A stretch of 27,234 nucleotides of DNA from an uncultured Bulleidia sp. (GCA_934754415.1 CAKVIS010000024.1:1-27234), one strand, 5' to 3'. Counted from the stretch's first letter, positions 7,675 through 13,762 are shown. Notes: generated by a model not told the origin, from the sequence alone. Numbers and translations: made by a program.

Positions 7675-8850
7675 TTATTTCTCTTCCAGGAAACGAACGT
7701 TGTCTCCGTCTTTAATCAACTCAAACATTTCTTCTTCATGTGGAGCCAGATGACCAATACGGTTTCTTGTGCCATCATTGATGATTGGTTCTCTTACAAT
7801 CTGAATTTCCCCTGCATAGTGTTTATAGTTATCGTTAACGATGACTACATCTCCAGGTTTAAATGTTGGCTGATAAACGATTCTGTGAGGTACAGGATGG
7901 TTCTTGTTTAAGAATCTTCCGATACGGCTTCTCCAGATCCATTCAGAACTGTCACCCCAGTCTGTCTGAGGGAACACATCAAATAAGAAGAATCTTTCTT
8001 CATCAGTAATATCTTTATCACAAACTACTTTCAGGATCTTTTCAGGTTTCTGTTCACCCATTAAAGAGAATCCCTTTAACATTTCATATACAGGAGAATC
8101 TTTGATATCTCTTGGTTTGGTGCTCATGACATACTGGATAGCTTTGAATTCTTCTTCACTTGCATAAGCATTACCAATAAGAATGTTTTCGATACCTACT
8201 GCCAGTAATTCTCTTACCTGCAGGTCAATAGGAAGATCTCTCATTCTTTCTACTGTTGGTAAACCGCATACAGCATCCCATACACCATGTGTACCTTCTG
8301 CAGTAGAAGCTACAAAGGCATCTACAGGATAGCCATAAGGGAATAAACCTTCATTTGTTTTTAAGAAAGATTTCCACTTTAATCCTGTATATCTTTGAGG
8401 ATAGAAGTTATGACCTAACAGTAACTGATCACGGGTAATACCTTTTTCCTTTAAGTATTCCAGTTCTTTGGCTACACCCATGGACGCATTTAACTGAATC
8501 TTAATACCATAAGGGTTGTTACATAAGATATAGTCTTTTTCAGGACCATAGCACATATCCAGTCTCAGGATATCACAGCCGATCTCATGGAATAAAGAAA
8601 TATCTTCAGGGGTAACACCCAGTTTTGTTAAGAACTGAGGGTTAACGTCCAGAGATACTTCCATGTGGTTTTCATGGGCGATACGGATGAAGTTACGGAA
8701 ATAATCCAGAATTTCTTCGTTTGTACCTTCCACAGAGAACATACTTGAGAATACACGTGTGACCCCATATTTTGAAGCGAGTTTTAAATAGGCTTCAATG
8801 TCTTCAATAGGACTGAGGTCAGGATATACGGAAACACCAATTTCACTCAT
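7675..8850 (-). CDS. mupG: 6-phospho-N-acetylmuramidase, MupG/DUF871 family
   Basis: A 391-residue cytoplasmic enzyme. MupG-family proteins cleave MurNAc-6-phosphate-GlcNAc taken up during cell-wall recycling. The N-terminal TIM-barrel part is clear: GVSVYPDLS, TRVFSSMFSVEG, SLDVNPQFL, DILRLDMCYGPE, IQLNASMG, LLGHNFYPQRYTGL. The C-terminal beta domain (about residues 275-391) is also typical of DUF871. AAGGAG lies just upstream of the ATG. It faces a TetR-family gene across a gap containing a perfect palindrome, so it is probably controlled by that regulator. No PTS transporter, MurQ or MurR gene is present in this window. Confidence 0.82.
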   Translation of the reverse strand: MSEIGVSVYPDLSPIEDIEAYLKLASKYGVTRVFSSMFSVEGTNEEILDYFRNFIRIAHENHMEVSLDVNPQFLTKLGVTPEDISLFHEIGCDILRLDMCYGPEKDYILCNNPYGIKIQLNASMGVAKELEYLKEKGITRDQLLLGHNFYPQRYTGLKWKSFLKTNEGLFPYGYPVDAFVASTAEGTHGVWDAVCGLPTVERMRDLPIDLQVRELLAVGIENILIGNAYASEEEFKAIQYVMSTKPRDIKDSPVYEMLKGFSLMGEQKPEKILKVVCDKDITDEERFFLFDVFPQTDWGDSSEWIWRSRIGRFLNKNHPVPHRIVYQPTFKPGDVVIVNDNYKHYAGEIQIVREPIINDGTRNRIGHLAPHEEEMFELIKDGDNVRFLEEK

Positions 8851-8871
8851 ATTTTTTACACTCCTTGTTGT

Positions 8872-8901
8872 ATAATTATATTACCGCGGTAATATAATTA
8901 T
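8872..8901. promoter_or_regulatory. Perfect 30-bp palindromic operator between mupG and tetR
   Basis: The two 15-bp halves are exact reverse complements around a central CCGCGG (core TTACCGCGGTAA, 8881-8892). TATAAT sequences occur in both arms (8893-8898 on plus and its mirror on minus), so a protein bound here would block promoters in either direction. Its position between divergent genes and beside a TetR gene makes it the obvious operator of that regulator. Confidence 0.8.
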
Positions 8902-8935
8902 GTAAACAGAAACCGCTTACAGGGGGCGTGAATAT

Positions 8936-9478
8936 ATGAAGGGAACAGAAAAGAAAAAGGAAATCCGTCATAAAGCACTGGCTTTATTCAAAGAAAAAGG
9001 ATTTGATGCAGTGACGGTCATAGATATAGCTAAGGCTGCAAATATTTCCAAAAATACCTTTTACTATTACTTTGACAGTAAAGATGACATTATTCTGGAA
9101 CAGTTTGATTCTTCTAAAACGAATATAGAAGAACTGCGTAAAGAAGTGGATAAATATGCTGTATATCAGGAAAAAGTAGTATTCCTGTTTTCTTCTTTAG
9201 CTTCCTATTATGAAGATATGGGGGTTGAGGTAGTAAAAAGAGCACTGTATCTCAATGTTATGCAGAAGATGATCAATACCAGAACTGGTATAGCAAGACA
9301 TCCTTTTTACTACTATCTGGAAGAACTATGTACAGAATCAGGACAGAAAGAAATGGCTTCCACCTTACAGACTTTATTCACAGGTTGTGTATACATATGG
9401 GCTACTGCCAGTACTTACAGAAGTCTCAGGGAGATGGTCGTGCCTAAGGTAGAGATGGTGATTCAAAGAAAAAAATAA
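8936..9478 (+). CDS. TetR/AcrR family transcriptional regulator
   Basis: A 180-residue DNA-binding repressor. The N-terminal helix-turn-helix (about residues 24-47) has the classic TetR form, VTVIDIAKAANISKNTFYYY followed by F-D-S-K-D-D. The rest is a helical ligand-binding and dimerisation domain with no specific clue to the ligand. AGGGGG at 8921-8926 precedes the ATG by 9 bp. It diverges from mupG over a 30-bp perfect palindrome and probably represses both itself and mupG. The ECF S component follows about 95 bp downstream on the same strand and may belong to the same regulon. Confidence 0.9.
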   Translation: MKGTEKKKEIRHKALALFKEKGFDAVTVIDIAKAANISKNTFYYYFDSKDDIILEQFDSSKTNIEELRKEVDKYAVYQEKVVFLFSSLASYYEDMGVEVVKRALYLNVMQKMINTRTGIARHPFYYYLEELCTESGQKEMASTLQTLFTGCVYIWATASTYRSLREMVVPKVEMVIQRKK

Positions 9479-9533
9479 AAGAAAGTGGAGACTGGACATA
9501 TAAAAATAATGTAAACTGGTCCTTTTTATTCTT

Positions 9534-9562
9534 CTATGCAGTGAGTATCTTAATGTGCATAG
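9534..9562 (+). promoter_or_regulatory. Hairpin overlapping the ribosome binding site of the ECF S-component gene
   Basis: CTATGCA (9534-9540) and TGCATAG (9556-9562) are a perfect 7-bp inverted repeat with a 15-base loop. The right arm includes the first two bases of AGGAG (9561-9565), the ribosome site of the ATG at 9575. It could modulate translation. No known riboswitch class was recognised in the 96-bp leader. Confidence 0.35.
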
Positions 9563-9574
9563 GAGATTAGACAT

Positions 9575-10165
9575 ATGAAAAACGAAAAAACTTTGAAGCT
9601 TGCTGTAACAGCATTGATGATAGCTTTATGTTATGTATCTTTCACTTTCTTACAGATCAAGATTCCAACACCAGTTGGCTTTACTTCTTTTCATCTGGGA
9701 AATACATTCTGTGTATTGGCCGCATTATTGCTGGGTGGGGTACCGGGTGGTATTGCTGGTGCTGTAGGTATGGGTATCGGTGATCTGTTAGATCCTGTGT
9801 ATATTACAGTAGCACCAAAAACTTTGATCCTGAAAATGGGTATTGGACTTGTGACAGGATTACTTGCACATAAAGTATTCCACATCACAAAGAAGACAGG
9901 TAAAGATTTATACAGAAGTGTTGTACTGTCCTGTACAGGTGGTATGGTATTTAACATGATTGGTGAACCGGTGATATCTTATTTATATTATCTGATTGCT
10001 CTGGGAAATGCTGAAAAAGCAGCTACATATTTAGCAGTGGCTAAATTTGTTACAACAGGTGTGAATGCTGTTTTGGCTATTGTGATTGCTTCAGCCTTAT
10101 ATGTGGCAATCTATCCTAGATTAAAGTCCAACGGTGTCTTACAGAAGATTGCACCAAAGGATTAA
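9575..10165 (+). CDS. ECF transporter S component (substrate-binding membrane subunit)
   Basis: A 196-residue membrane protein with about six hydrophobic segments. It shows the hallmark small-residue pattern of S components near the N terminus (LAVTALMIALCYVSF) and the loop FHLGNTFCVLAALLLGG. S components bind a vitamin or other micronutrient and dock onto a shared EcfAA'T energising module, which is not encoded here. The substrate is unknown; the sequence is not clearly BioY, ThiT or RibU. AGGAG is 9 bp upstream of the ATG. It lies downstream of the TetR gene and ends at a strong terminator. Confidence 0.83.
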   Translation: MKNEKTLKLAVTALMIALCYVSFTFLQIKIPTPVGFTSFHLGNTFCVLAALLLGGVPGGIAGAVGMGIGDLLDPVYITVAPKTLILKMGIGLVTGLLAHKVFHITKKTGKDLYRSVVLSCTGGMVFNMIGEPVISYLYYLIALGNAEKAATYLAVAKFVTTGVNAVLAIVIASALYVAIYPRLKSNGVLQKIAPKD

Positions 10166-10188
10166 GAATCAGTATTGTCAGTCAAAAT

Positions 10189-10230
10189 GCAGAAGAGATT
10201 CCTTGCATGGAAAATCTTCTGCTTTTTTTT
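10189..10230 (+). terminator. Intrinsic terminator after the ECF S component
   Basis: GCAGAAGA (10189-10196) and TCTTCTGC (10215-10222) form a perfect 8-bp stem followed by eight T residues. Between here and the element end near 10273 there is only AT-rich filler with a small AAGAAG/CTTCTT hairpin. Confidence 0.9.
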
Positions 10231-10272
10231 CTTCTTTTTTAAAGAAGATGGACGATTTTTCGGTAATAGATA

Positions 10273-10500
10273 TAGTCAACTAGCCCCGACCCATAAAGAG
10301 TCGAGGCTTGCAAGACTTCGATTCTCTTTATAGACGGCAAACTTTGTATCTCATTCATCTGGTCCTGGCGTCATATCAAAGATATGCTCCCAGACTATGT
10401 GTTAGCTCACATTCTTCGGTACAGAAGATTATGGATACATCATCGGGTGGTTGACTACACCCGCCAATAGCCACGAGATATACTCGTGCTGAGTTAGTTA
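10273..10500 (-). ncRNA. Predicted omega RNA (reRNA) of TnpB
   Basis: This 228-bp stretch between the tnpB stop and the element end is non-coding and packed with hairpins: CACGAG/CTCGTG (10472-10488), CGGGTG/CACCCG (10444-10463), CATATC/GATATG (10372-10386) and the end hairpin (10287-10303). The 8-base loop of the second hairpin, GTTGACTA (10450-10457), is exactly complementary to TAGTCAAC (10273-10280) at the outer end, giving a pseudoknot. The RNA would be read on the minus strand, with the guide taken from the flank to the left of about 10273. TnpB omega RNAs are known to come from this end of the element. The 5' boundary is not fixed and may lie inside tnpB. Confidence 0.65.
10285..10306. 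repeat. End hairpin of the element, tnpB side
   Basis: CGAC/GTCG stem with internal mismatches, centred on CATAAAG. It shares CCGACCCATAAAG and GTCG with the hairpin at the other end (12198-12215). It would serve as the transposase recognition structure and also form part of the omega RNA. Confidence 0.7.
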
Positions 10501-11736
10501 ATCGGATTTTCGAATACGTGGATGTTCATCTCCGGAAACATATAGTGTGCCCAACATCTGTAGATTCATTGCTCCGATACGGTCATCATTAGATTGATAA
10601 CCACAGGCGTCACAAACATACATATGTTTGTCATGATGCCTGTTTTCTTTTAGAATCCTGCCACACTTTGGACATCTCTGAGACGTATAGTTTGCCGGTA
10701 CTTTCAAAACGCAAGAGCCAACCGCATCAGCTTTGTAAGTCAGGTATTGTTCTAACTGATAAAAAGCCCAACTACGTAAATTGTTACGTCCTTTGTTGCT
10801 TTGATTGCTTAGGTTGTCATTGCTGAAGCTGACATCTTTAAGGTCTTCAATCACAAATAGTGATCCGCTTCCGTAAGTCTCTACGAGTGTCTTTGATAAG
10901 CGATGATTGACATCACTCATCCAACGGTTCTCTCGTCCAGATAACTTCTTCAAGCGACGTTTTGCCGATTTAGTACCTTTAGCCTGCAGTTCAGCTCTGA
11001 CATCATTGTATTTTTGACGTATACGCATTATGTTCTTGCCTGAAATAAAAGTGGATTTTCCTCTTTCATCATAAGCGGTGAGAATAAAACGAAGACCACG
11101 ATCAATACCAACAACATGAGAGGGCTTTTCCTTATCAAAGACTTCCATGTCTTCTTTTGACATAGGAATATGAAAATACCATTCTCCCATCAGAGAAACA
11201 ATCTTTCCTGTTCCAAATTGCCATGTACCATCAAAGTATTTTTCAAAGTAATCTGGCACATCAAAAGACACCTTTACTCGTTTTGACAACGTGTTCAAGG
11301 ACAATAGAACTTCTCCAGTCTTCTTATCTGTAACAAAGCTATAGTCACGATTACGGACAAGGTCTGCTTGTGGTCTTCTAAACATCACTGGTTTCCATAG
11401 CCATTCCAGAGTCCTTGTCTCATAGTGCCACTTATCATCTTCATCTTTCCATTTGTATGGATTTTTATAAAGTTGCTCTTGTATGGATTTATATCTGGCA
11501 GTTACAGTTTTACAGGCAGAAATAGTCATTTGTGATTTCAAACCATACATATCTCTGATAGTCTGATACATGGCATTTTGAAGAACCATGAAGTTCATCG
11601 GGAAGTCATGCTGAAAGAGGTACTCCGATAATGCGTTGCATGCCTCAGAGTACTTAGTTGTCAGGTCTTTCAGAAGAAATTCATCTTCTTCAGAAACATG
11701 AATATGTAGCTTCATCGTCTTTAATACTGTCATCAT
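10498..11736 (-). CDS. tnpB: RNA-guided endonuclease TnpB
   Basis: A 412-residue OrfB/TnpB protein, the family ancestral to Cas12 nucleases. With its omega RNA it cuts DNA matching the guide and helps retain the element. The RuvC acids are all present: D212 in VVGIDRGLRF, E297 in LFVIEDLKD and D385 in NDDRIGAMNL. The zinc ribbon CPKC (355-358) and CDAC (375-378) lies between the last two. Full length and open, so probably active. Two ATG codons start the frame (11736 and 11733), with GGTGA just upstream inside an inverted repeat shared with tnpA. Confidence 0.95.
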   Translation of the reverse strand: MMTVLKTMKLHIHVSEEDEFLLKDLTTKYSEACNALSEYLFQHDFPMNFMVLQNAMYQTIRDMYGLKSQMTISACKTVTARYKSIQEQLYKNPYKWKDEDDKWHYETRTLEWLWKPVMFRRPQADLVRNRDYSFVTDKKTGEVLLSLNTLSKRVKVSFDVPDYFEKYFDGTWQFGTGKIVSLMGEWYFHIPMSKEDMEVFDKEKPSHVVGIDRGLRFILTAYDERGKSTFISGKNIMRIRQKYNDVRAELQAKGTKSAKRRLKKLSGRENRWMSDVNHRLSKTLVETYGSGSLFVIEDLKDVSFSNDNLSNQSNKGRNNLRSWAFYQLEQYLTYKADAVGSCVLKVPANYTSQRCPKCGRILKENRHHDKHMYVCDACGYQSNDDRIGAMNLQMLGTLYVSGDEHPRIRKSD

Positions 11737-11740
11737 ATCT

Positions 11741-11773
11741 TCACCACTTATATTATAATATTATTGGTGGTGA
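11741..11773. repeat. Inverted repeat carrying the ribosome sites of tnpA and tnpB
   Basis: TCACCAC (11741-11747) and GTGGTGA (11767-11773) are exact reverse complements around a 19-bp AT-only core. Each arm supplies the GGTGA-like ribosome site of the gene on its side, so the two divergent genes have mirror-image starts. The core contains -10-like sequences in both directions. Confidence 0.6.
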
Positions 11774-11780
11774 TGTTCAA

Positions 11781-12191
11781 ATGCAAAATACAGATATTTA
11801 TCAACACAGAAGGCATAACAAGAATCTGCTCATGGTGCATCTGATATTTGTAACAAAGTATAGGAGGGACTTATTTTTCGGTGAATTCAGAAACGATATT
11901 AAACAATATATGTATGAGACATGTGTTAAATATCATTGGTACATTAAGCGTATGGAAACAGACAAAGACCATATTCATATATTGTTGCAATACAATCCAA
12001 CAGATTCAATAACTAATATAGTTTCATGTTTAAAGCAACACAGTACTTATAAAGCATGGAAACATTATTGGAACTTTTTAAACCAGAAATATTGGAAAGA
12101 GAAAACCTTATGGTCAGATGGTTACTTTGCAGCTTCGATTGAGCAAATATCTCAAGAAACTATTGAGCACCATATTGAAAGCCAAGGCTAA
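11781..12191 (+). CDS. tnpA: IS200/IS605 TnpA transposase (Y1 HUH), catalytic Tyr replaced by His
   Basis: A 136-residue single-strand transposase. The metal-binding HUH motif is H64-I-H66 in KDHIHILLQ. The C-terminal helix of this family normally reads Y-I-E-x-Q, where the Tyr attacks DNA and the Gln four residues later helps bind metal. Here it reads HHIESQG, with H131 (codon CAT, 12171-12173) in the Tyr position and Q135 kept. One T-to-C change from TAT would explain it. I infer that the protein is unable to transpose on its own. The ATG at 11781 was chosen because the frame upstream of it overlaps tnpB and does not resemble the family. Confidence 0.85.
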   Translation: MQNTDIYQHRRHNKNLLMVHLIFVTKYRRDLFFGEFRNDIKQYMYETCVKYHWYIKRMETDKDHIHILLQYNPTDSITNIVSCLKQHSTYKAWKHYWNFLNQKYWKEKTLWSDGYFAASIEQISQETIEHHIESQG

Positions 12192-12198
12192 GTAAAAC

Positions 12199-12215
12199 CG
12201 ACCCATAAAGGGTCG
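12199..12215. repeat. End hairpin of the element, tnpA side
   Basis: CGACCC (12199-12204), loop ATAAA, GGGTCG (12210-12215): a perfect 6-bp stem just after the tnpA stop, same sense as the hairpin at the other end. Confidence 0.75.
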
Positions 12216-12441
12216 TTGCTTCTTTTATGAAATTTGTGAAGGAGATGCTATCGCAAAGAGATAGATATGTATAACCGGTATGAGTATTCCGTATGAACAA
12301 TTAACTTTTACAAATCAGTTTATGTTTGAAAAAGTATTAACACGTCCAGAGAACAAAAATATTGTCAGAAGAATCATTGAGATGGCGATAGGCGAAGAGG
12401 TGGAAGATATTCAGCTTGTGCAATCGGAGAACAGTATTCAG

Positions 12442-12446
12442 ATTTA
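12442..12446. repeat. Target-site duplication, left copy
   Basis: ATTTA, matching 12936-12940. Keeping only one copy restores the Rpn reading frame. Confidence 0.8.
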
Positions 12447-12463
12447 TGAGTATTCCGTTCGCA

Positions 12464-12515
12464 GAGAGCCACTTTGTCCGGAATTGAGAGCCACCCATTC
12501 CGTACAGAGAGCCAC
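12464..12515 (+). repeat. Left-end transposase-site array, three GAGAGCCAC repeats
   Basis: Identical 9-mers start at 12464, 12486 and 12507 (spacing 22 and 21 bp). ATTCCG-like motifs are interleaved (12452, 12498, 12522). The two-helical-turn phasing suggests a row of bound protein subunits. Confidence 0.8.
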
Positions 12516-12555
12516 TTTCATATTCCGGTAATAGAGCCCCCCTCCATATTGTAAG

Positions 12556-12602
12556 GAGCGATATCGAAAACTCTTATGAGTAGCTGAAATCGCTCTTTTT
12601 TT
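12556..12602 (+). terminator. Intrinsic terminator inside the transposon
   Basis: GAGCGAT (12556-12562) and ATCGCTC (12589-12595) with a following run of seven T residues. It would stop transcription entering from the Rpn 5' part. Confidence 0.75.
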
Positions 12603-12667
12603 ACAAAAAATGATTTTGCAAAACCGTCATATTCGTTATTCCACGGTCTGCTTGACAAACGGGGCCC

Positions 12668-12750
12668 ATCTCCCTGCACCCTCTAAACCTGCCCTTGGTA
12701 AAAATAAAGCCTTTTGGCAACACAAGGGCGTGCTAGTGTAGCAGGGAGAT
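12668..12750. repeat. Nested inverted repeat inside the transposon
   Basis: Outer arms ATCTCCCTGC (12668-12677) and GCAGGGAGAT (12741-12750) are perfect over 10 bp. Inner arms GCCCTTG (12691-12697) and CAAGGGC (12723-12729) are perfect over 7 bp, and GCC/GGC pairs at the tip. The result is a stepped hairpin or cruciform of about 83 bp with no coding explanation. Confidence 0.7.
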
Positions 12751-12841
12751 ATCCCATTTATAAAGCAGCTTTCGCGGCATATACTCATATGACTTTTCTA
12801 TCATTGTTACCCACACATATGTTCGAAGGTTCAAAATTCAT

Positions 12842-12918
12842 GTGGTTCTCAGTTGTGGAAACCCTGGCTCTCGCCACCGGAATCAGTGTGGCTCTGTTGG
12901 GCGGAATGCCTGGCTCCG
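12842..12918 (-). repeat. Right-end transposase-site array, four inverted repeats
   Basis: GTGGTTCTC (12842), CTGGCTCTC (12864), GTGGCTCTG (12888) and CTGGCTCCG (12910) are inverted variants of the left-end unit, spaced 22, 24 and 22 bp, with CGGAAT motifs between them. The last unit ends 17 bp from the element tip, mirroring the left end. Confidence 0.8.
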
Positions 12919-12935
12919 CCACTCCGGAATATTCA

Positions 12936-12940
12936 ATTTA
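12936..12940. repeat. Target-site duplication, right copy
   Basis: ATTTA, matching 12442-12446. Confidence 0.8.
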
Positions 12941-13587
12941 CCATGATTCAAAAGGTGTAAGATTTGATGTATATCTGAAAACATTAAAAAAGTACATAGA
13001 TATAGAACTGCAGACAATAGCAGTCAGCTATCTGGATAAAAGACACCGGTATTACCATTCCAATATGGATCTGGATCAGCTTGGCCCCAGCATGAAATAT
13101 GAAAGTCTGAAAGCGTCTTATGTAATATTCATCTTACTGGAAGATCCGTATAAACTAGGACTGCCTGTATATCATATCCAGTCAAAATGTCTGGAATTAC
13201 CTGACTTGAAGATTGAAGATAAACGATATACAGTATATATGAACACTACTGCTATGAATGTAGAAGATCCTGATTTAAAGGAGTTTTATAACTATATTCA
13301 GACACATGAAGCTACAGGCACCTTTACTCGAGAAATCGAGCAGAAGGTACAGGAACTAAGGAAAGACAAATACATAAGGAGTCAATATATGCAGCTGGAA
13401 GAACTTATGCAGGCAAGAGAAGAACAGGGGGTTGTGAAAGGTATCCAGCAGGGAAGTGCTGCAGAGAAGGAAAAGATATGTATTGCCCTGCTGAAGAAAA
13501 ACATGGATATTTCTTTTATACAGGATGTGACAGGTATGGATGAAAAGACTATTCAAAAACTTGCCAGAGAAAGAGGAAGGGCCTGAG

Positions 13588-13633
13588 GAAGGCTTGCTTC
13601 AAACGGGGAAAGTACGTTAAAAATAAAGCCTTC
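13588..13633 (+). repeat. Hairpin after the Rpn stop codon
   Basis: GAAGGCTT (13588-13595) and AAGCCTTC (13626-13633) are a perfect 8-bp inverted repeat with a 30-base loop. No T-run follows, so it is a poor terminator. The loop contains CAAACGGGG and the right arm carries TAAAAATAAAGCCTT, both also found inside the transposon. Confidence 0.5.
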
Positions 13634-13654
13634 ATCAAATAAAAACTTTTGGAG

Positions 13655-13762
13655 ACCTCAAGAAACTGGATAGCAGATTCTGTATGCTTACAGGATTCTC
13701 TTCCTGCAGGCTTGGAATCTGCTTGTTTTTGTTACGTATGATCACCTCAGGAAACTGCATAG
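13655..13762. repeat. Imperfect 19-bp direct repeat in the gap after the Rpn gene
   Basis: ACCTCAAGAAACTGGATAG (13655-13673) and ACCTCAGGAAACTGCATAG (13744-13762) differ at two positions and are 89 bp apart. A weaker third start (ACCTCATGATACT) appears at 13793. The 306-bp gap 13587-13892 holds these repeats and two hairpins but no gene. Confidence 0.5.
13673..13730 (+). terminator. Structured terminator-like hairpin
   Basis: GCAGATTC (13673-13680) and GAATCTGC (13715-13722) form an 8-bp stem followed by TTGTTTTT. A smaller hairpin, CAGGA/TCCTG, lies inside the loop. It probably ends transcription from the Rpn side. Confidence 0.55.

Larger units (their letters stand above)
10273..12225 (-). 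mobile_element. IS200/IS605-family element (IS605 type, divergent tnpA and tnpB)
   Basis: The element carries a Y1 HUH transposase gene and a tnpB gene transcribed outward from a shared middle. Both outer ends have a hairpin with the same sense on the plus strand: CGACCCATAAAGAGTCG (10287-10303) on the tnpB side and CGACCCATAAAGGGTCG (12199-12215) on the tnpA side. Such subterminal palindromes, rather than terminal inverted repeats, are the family hallmark. By convention the tnpA side is the left end, so the element runs on the minus strand. Exact ends are approximate because this family makes no target duplication. It sits between the ECF gene terminator and the Rpn remnant. Confidence 0.85.
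12447..12935. mobile_element. 489-bp non-autonomous transposon with phased terminal repeats (IS21-like or Tn7-like ends)
   Basis: The tips are TGAGTATTCCG (12447-12457) and CGGAATATTCA (12925-12935), an 11-bp terminal inverted repeat with one mismatch. They are flanked by ATTTA direct repeats. Inside the left end are three GAGAGCCAC units and inside the right end four inverted relatives, spaced 21-24 bp. The first unit on each side starts exactly 17 bp from the tip. IS21 and Tn7/Mu-type transposases bind such multi-site ends; TG/CA tips and a 5-bp duplication fit. No transposase gene is present. The inside holds a terminator and a large nested inverted repeat. The right end is visibly richer in G+C than the neighbouring genes. 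Confidence 0.85.
12280..13586 (+). pseudogene. Rpn-family recombination-promoting nuclease/putative transposase, split by a 489-bp insertion
   Basis: The 5' part (12280-12446) encodes LTFTNQFMFEKVL and a helical segment typical of the Rpn N terminus. The 3' part (12941-13586) encodes HDSKGVRFDVY, DIELQ and the family's helical C terminus (VTGMDEKTIQKLARE). Removing 12447-12935 plus one copy of the ATTTA duplication joins the parts in frame, as SIQIYHDSKGVRFDVY, giving an intact 270-residue protein. The PD-(D/E)XK residues D65, E78 and Q80 are preserved, so the insertion looks recent. Rpn proteins are cytoplasmic DNA endonucleases reported to promote RecA-independent recombination. The interrupted gene starts without an obvious ribosome site close to the ATG. 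Confidence 0.85.

Noticed and set aside
12464..12515. Repeats considered as a CRISPR array
   Set aside because: The 9-bp units are too short, spaced only about 21 bp, mirrored at the other end of a transposon, and no cas genes are present.
12447..12531. Extension of the Rpn 5' fragment to the stop at 12531
   Set aside because: These codons come from the left-end repeat array of the inserted element and have no resemblance to the Rpn family.
12714..12940. Open frame from a TTG at 12714 reading into the Rpn 3' part
   Set aside because: The first 75 or so codons lie in transposon DNA, including its end repeats. The frame opens by chance and has no ribosome site, so it is treated as part of the split Rpn pseudogene.
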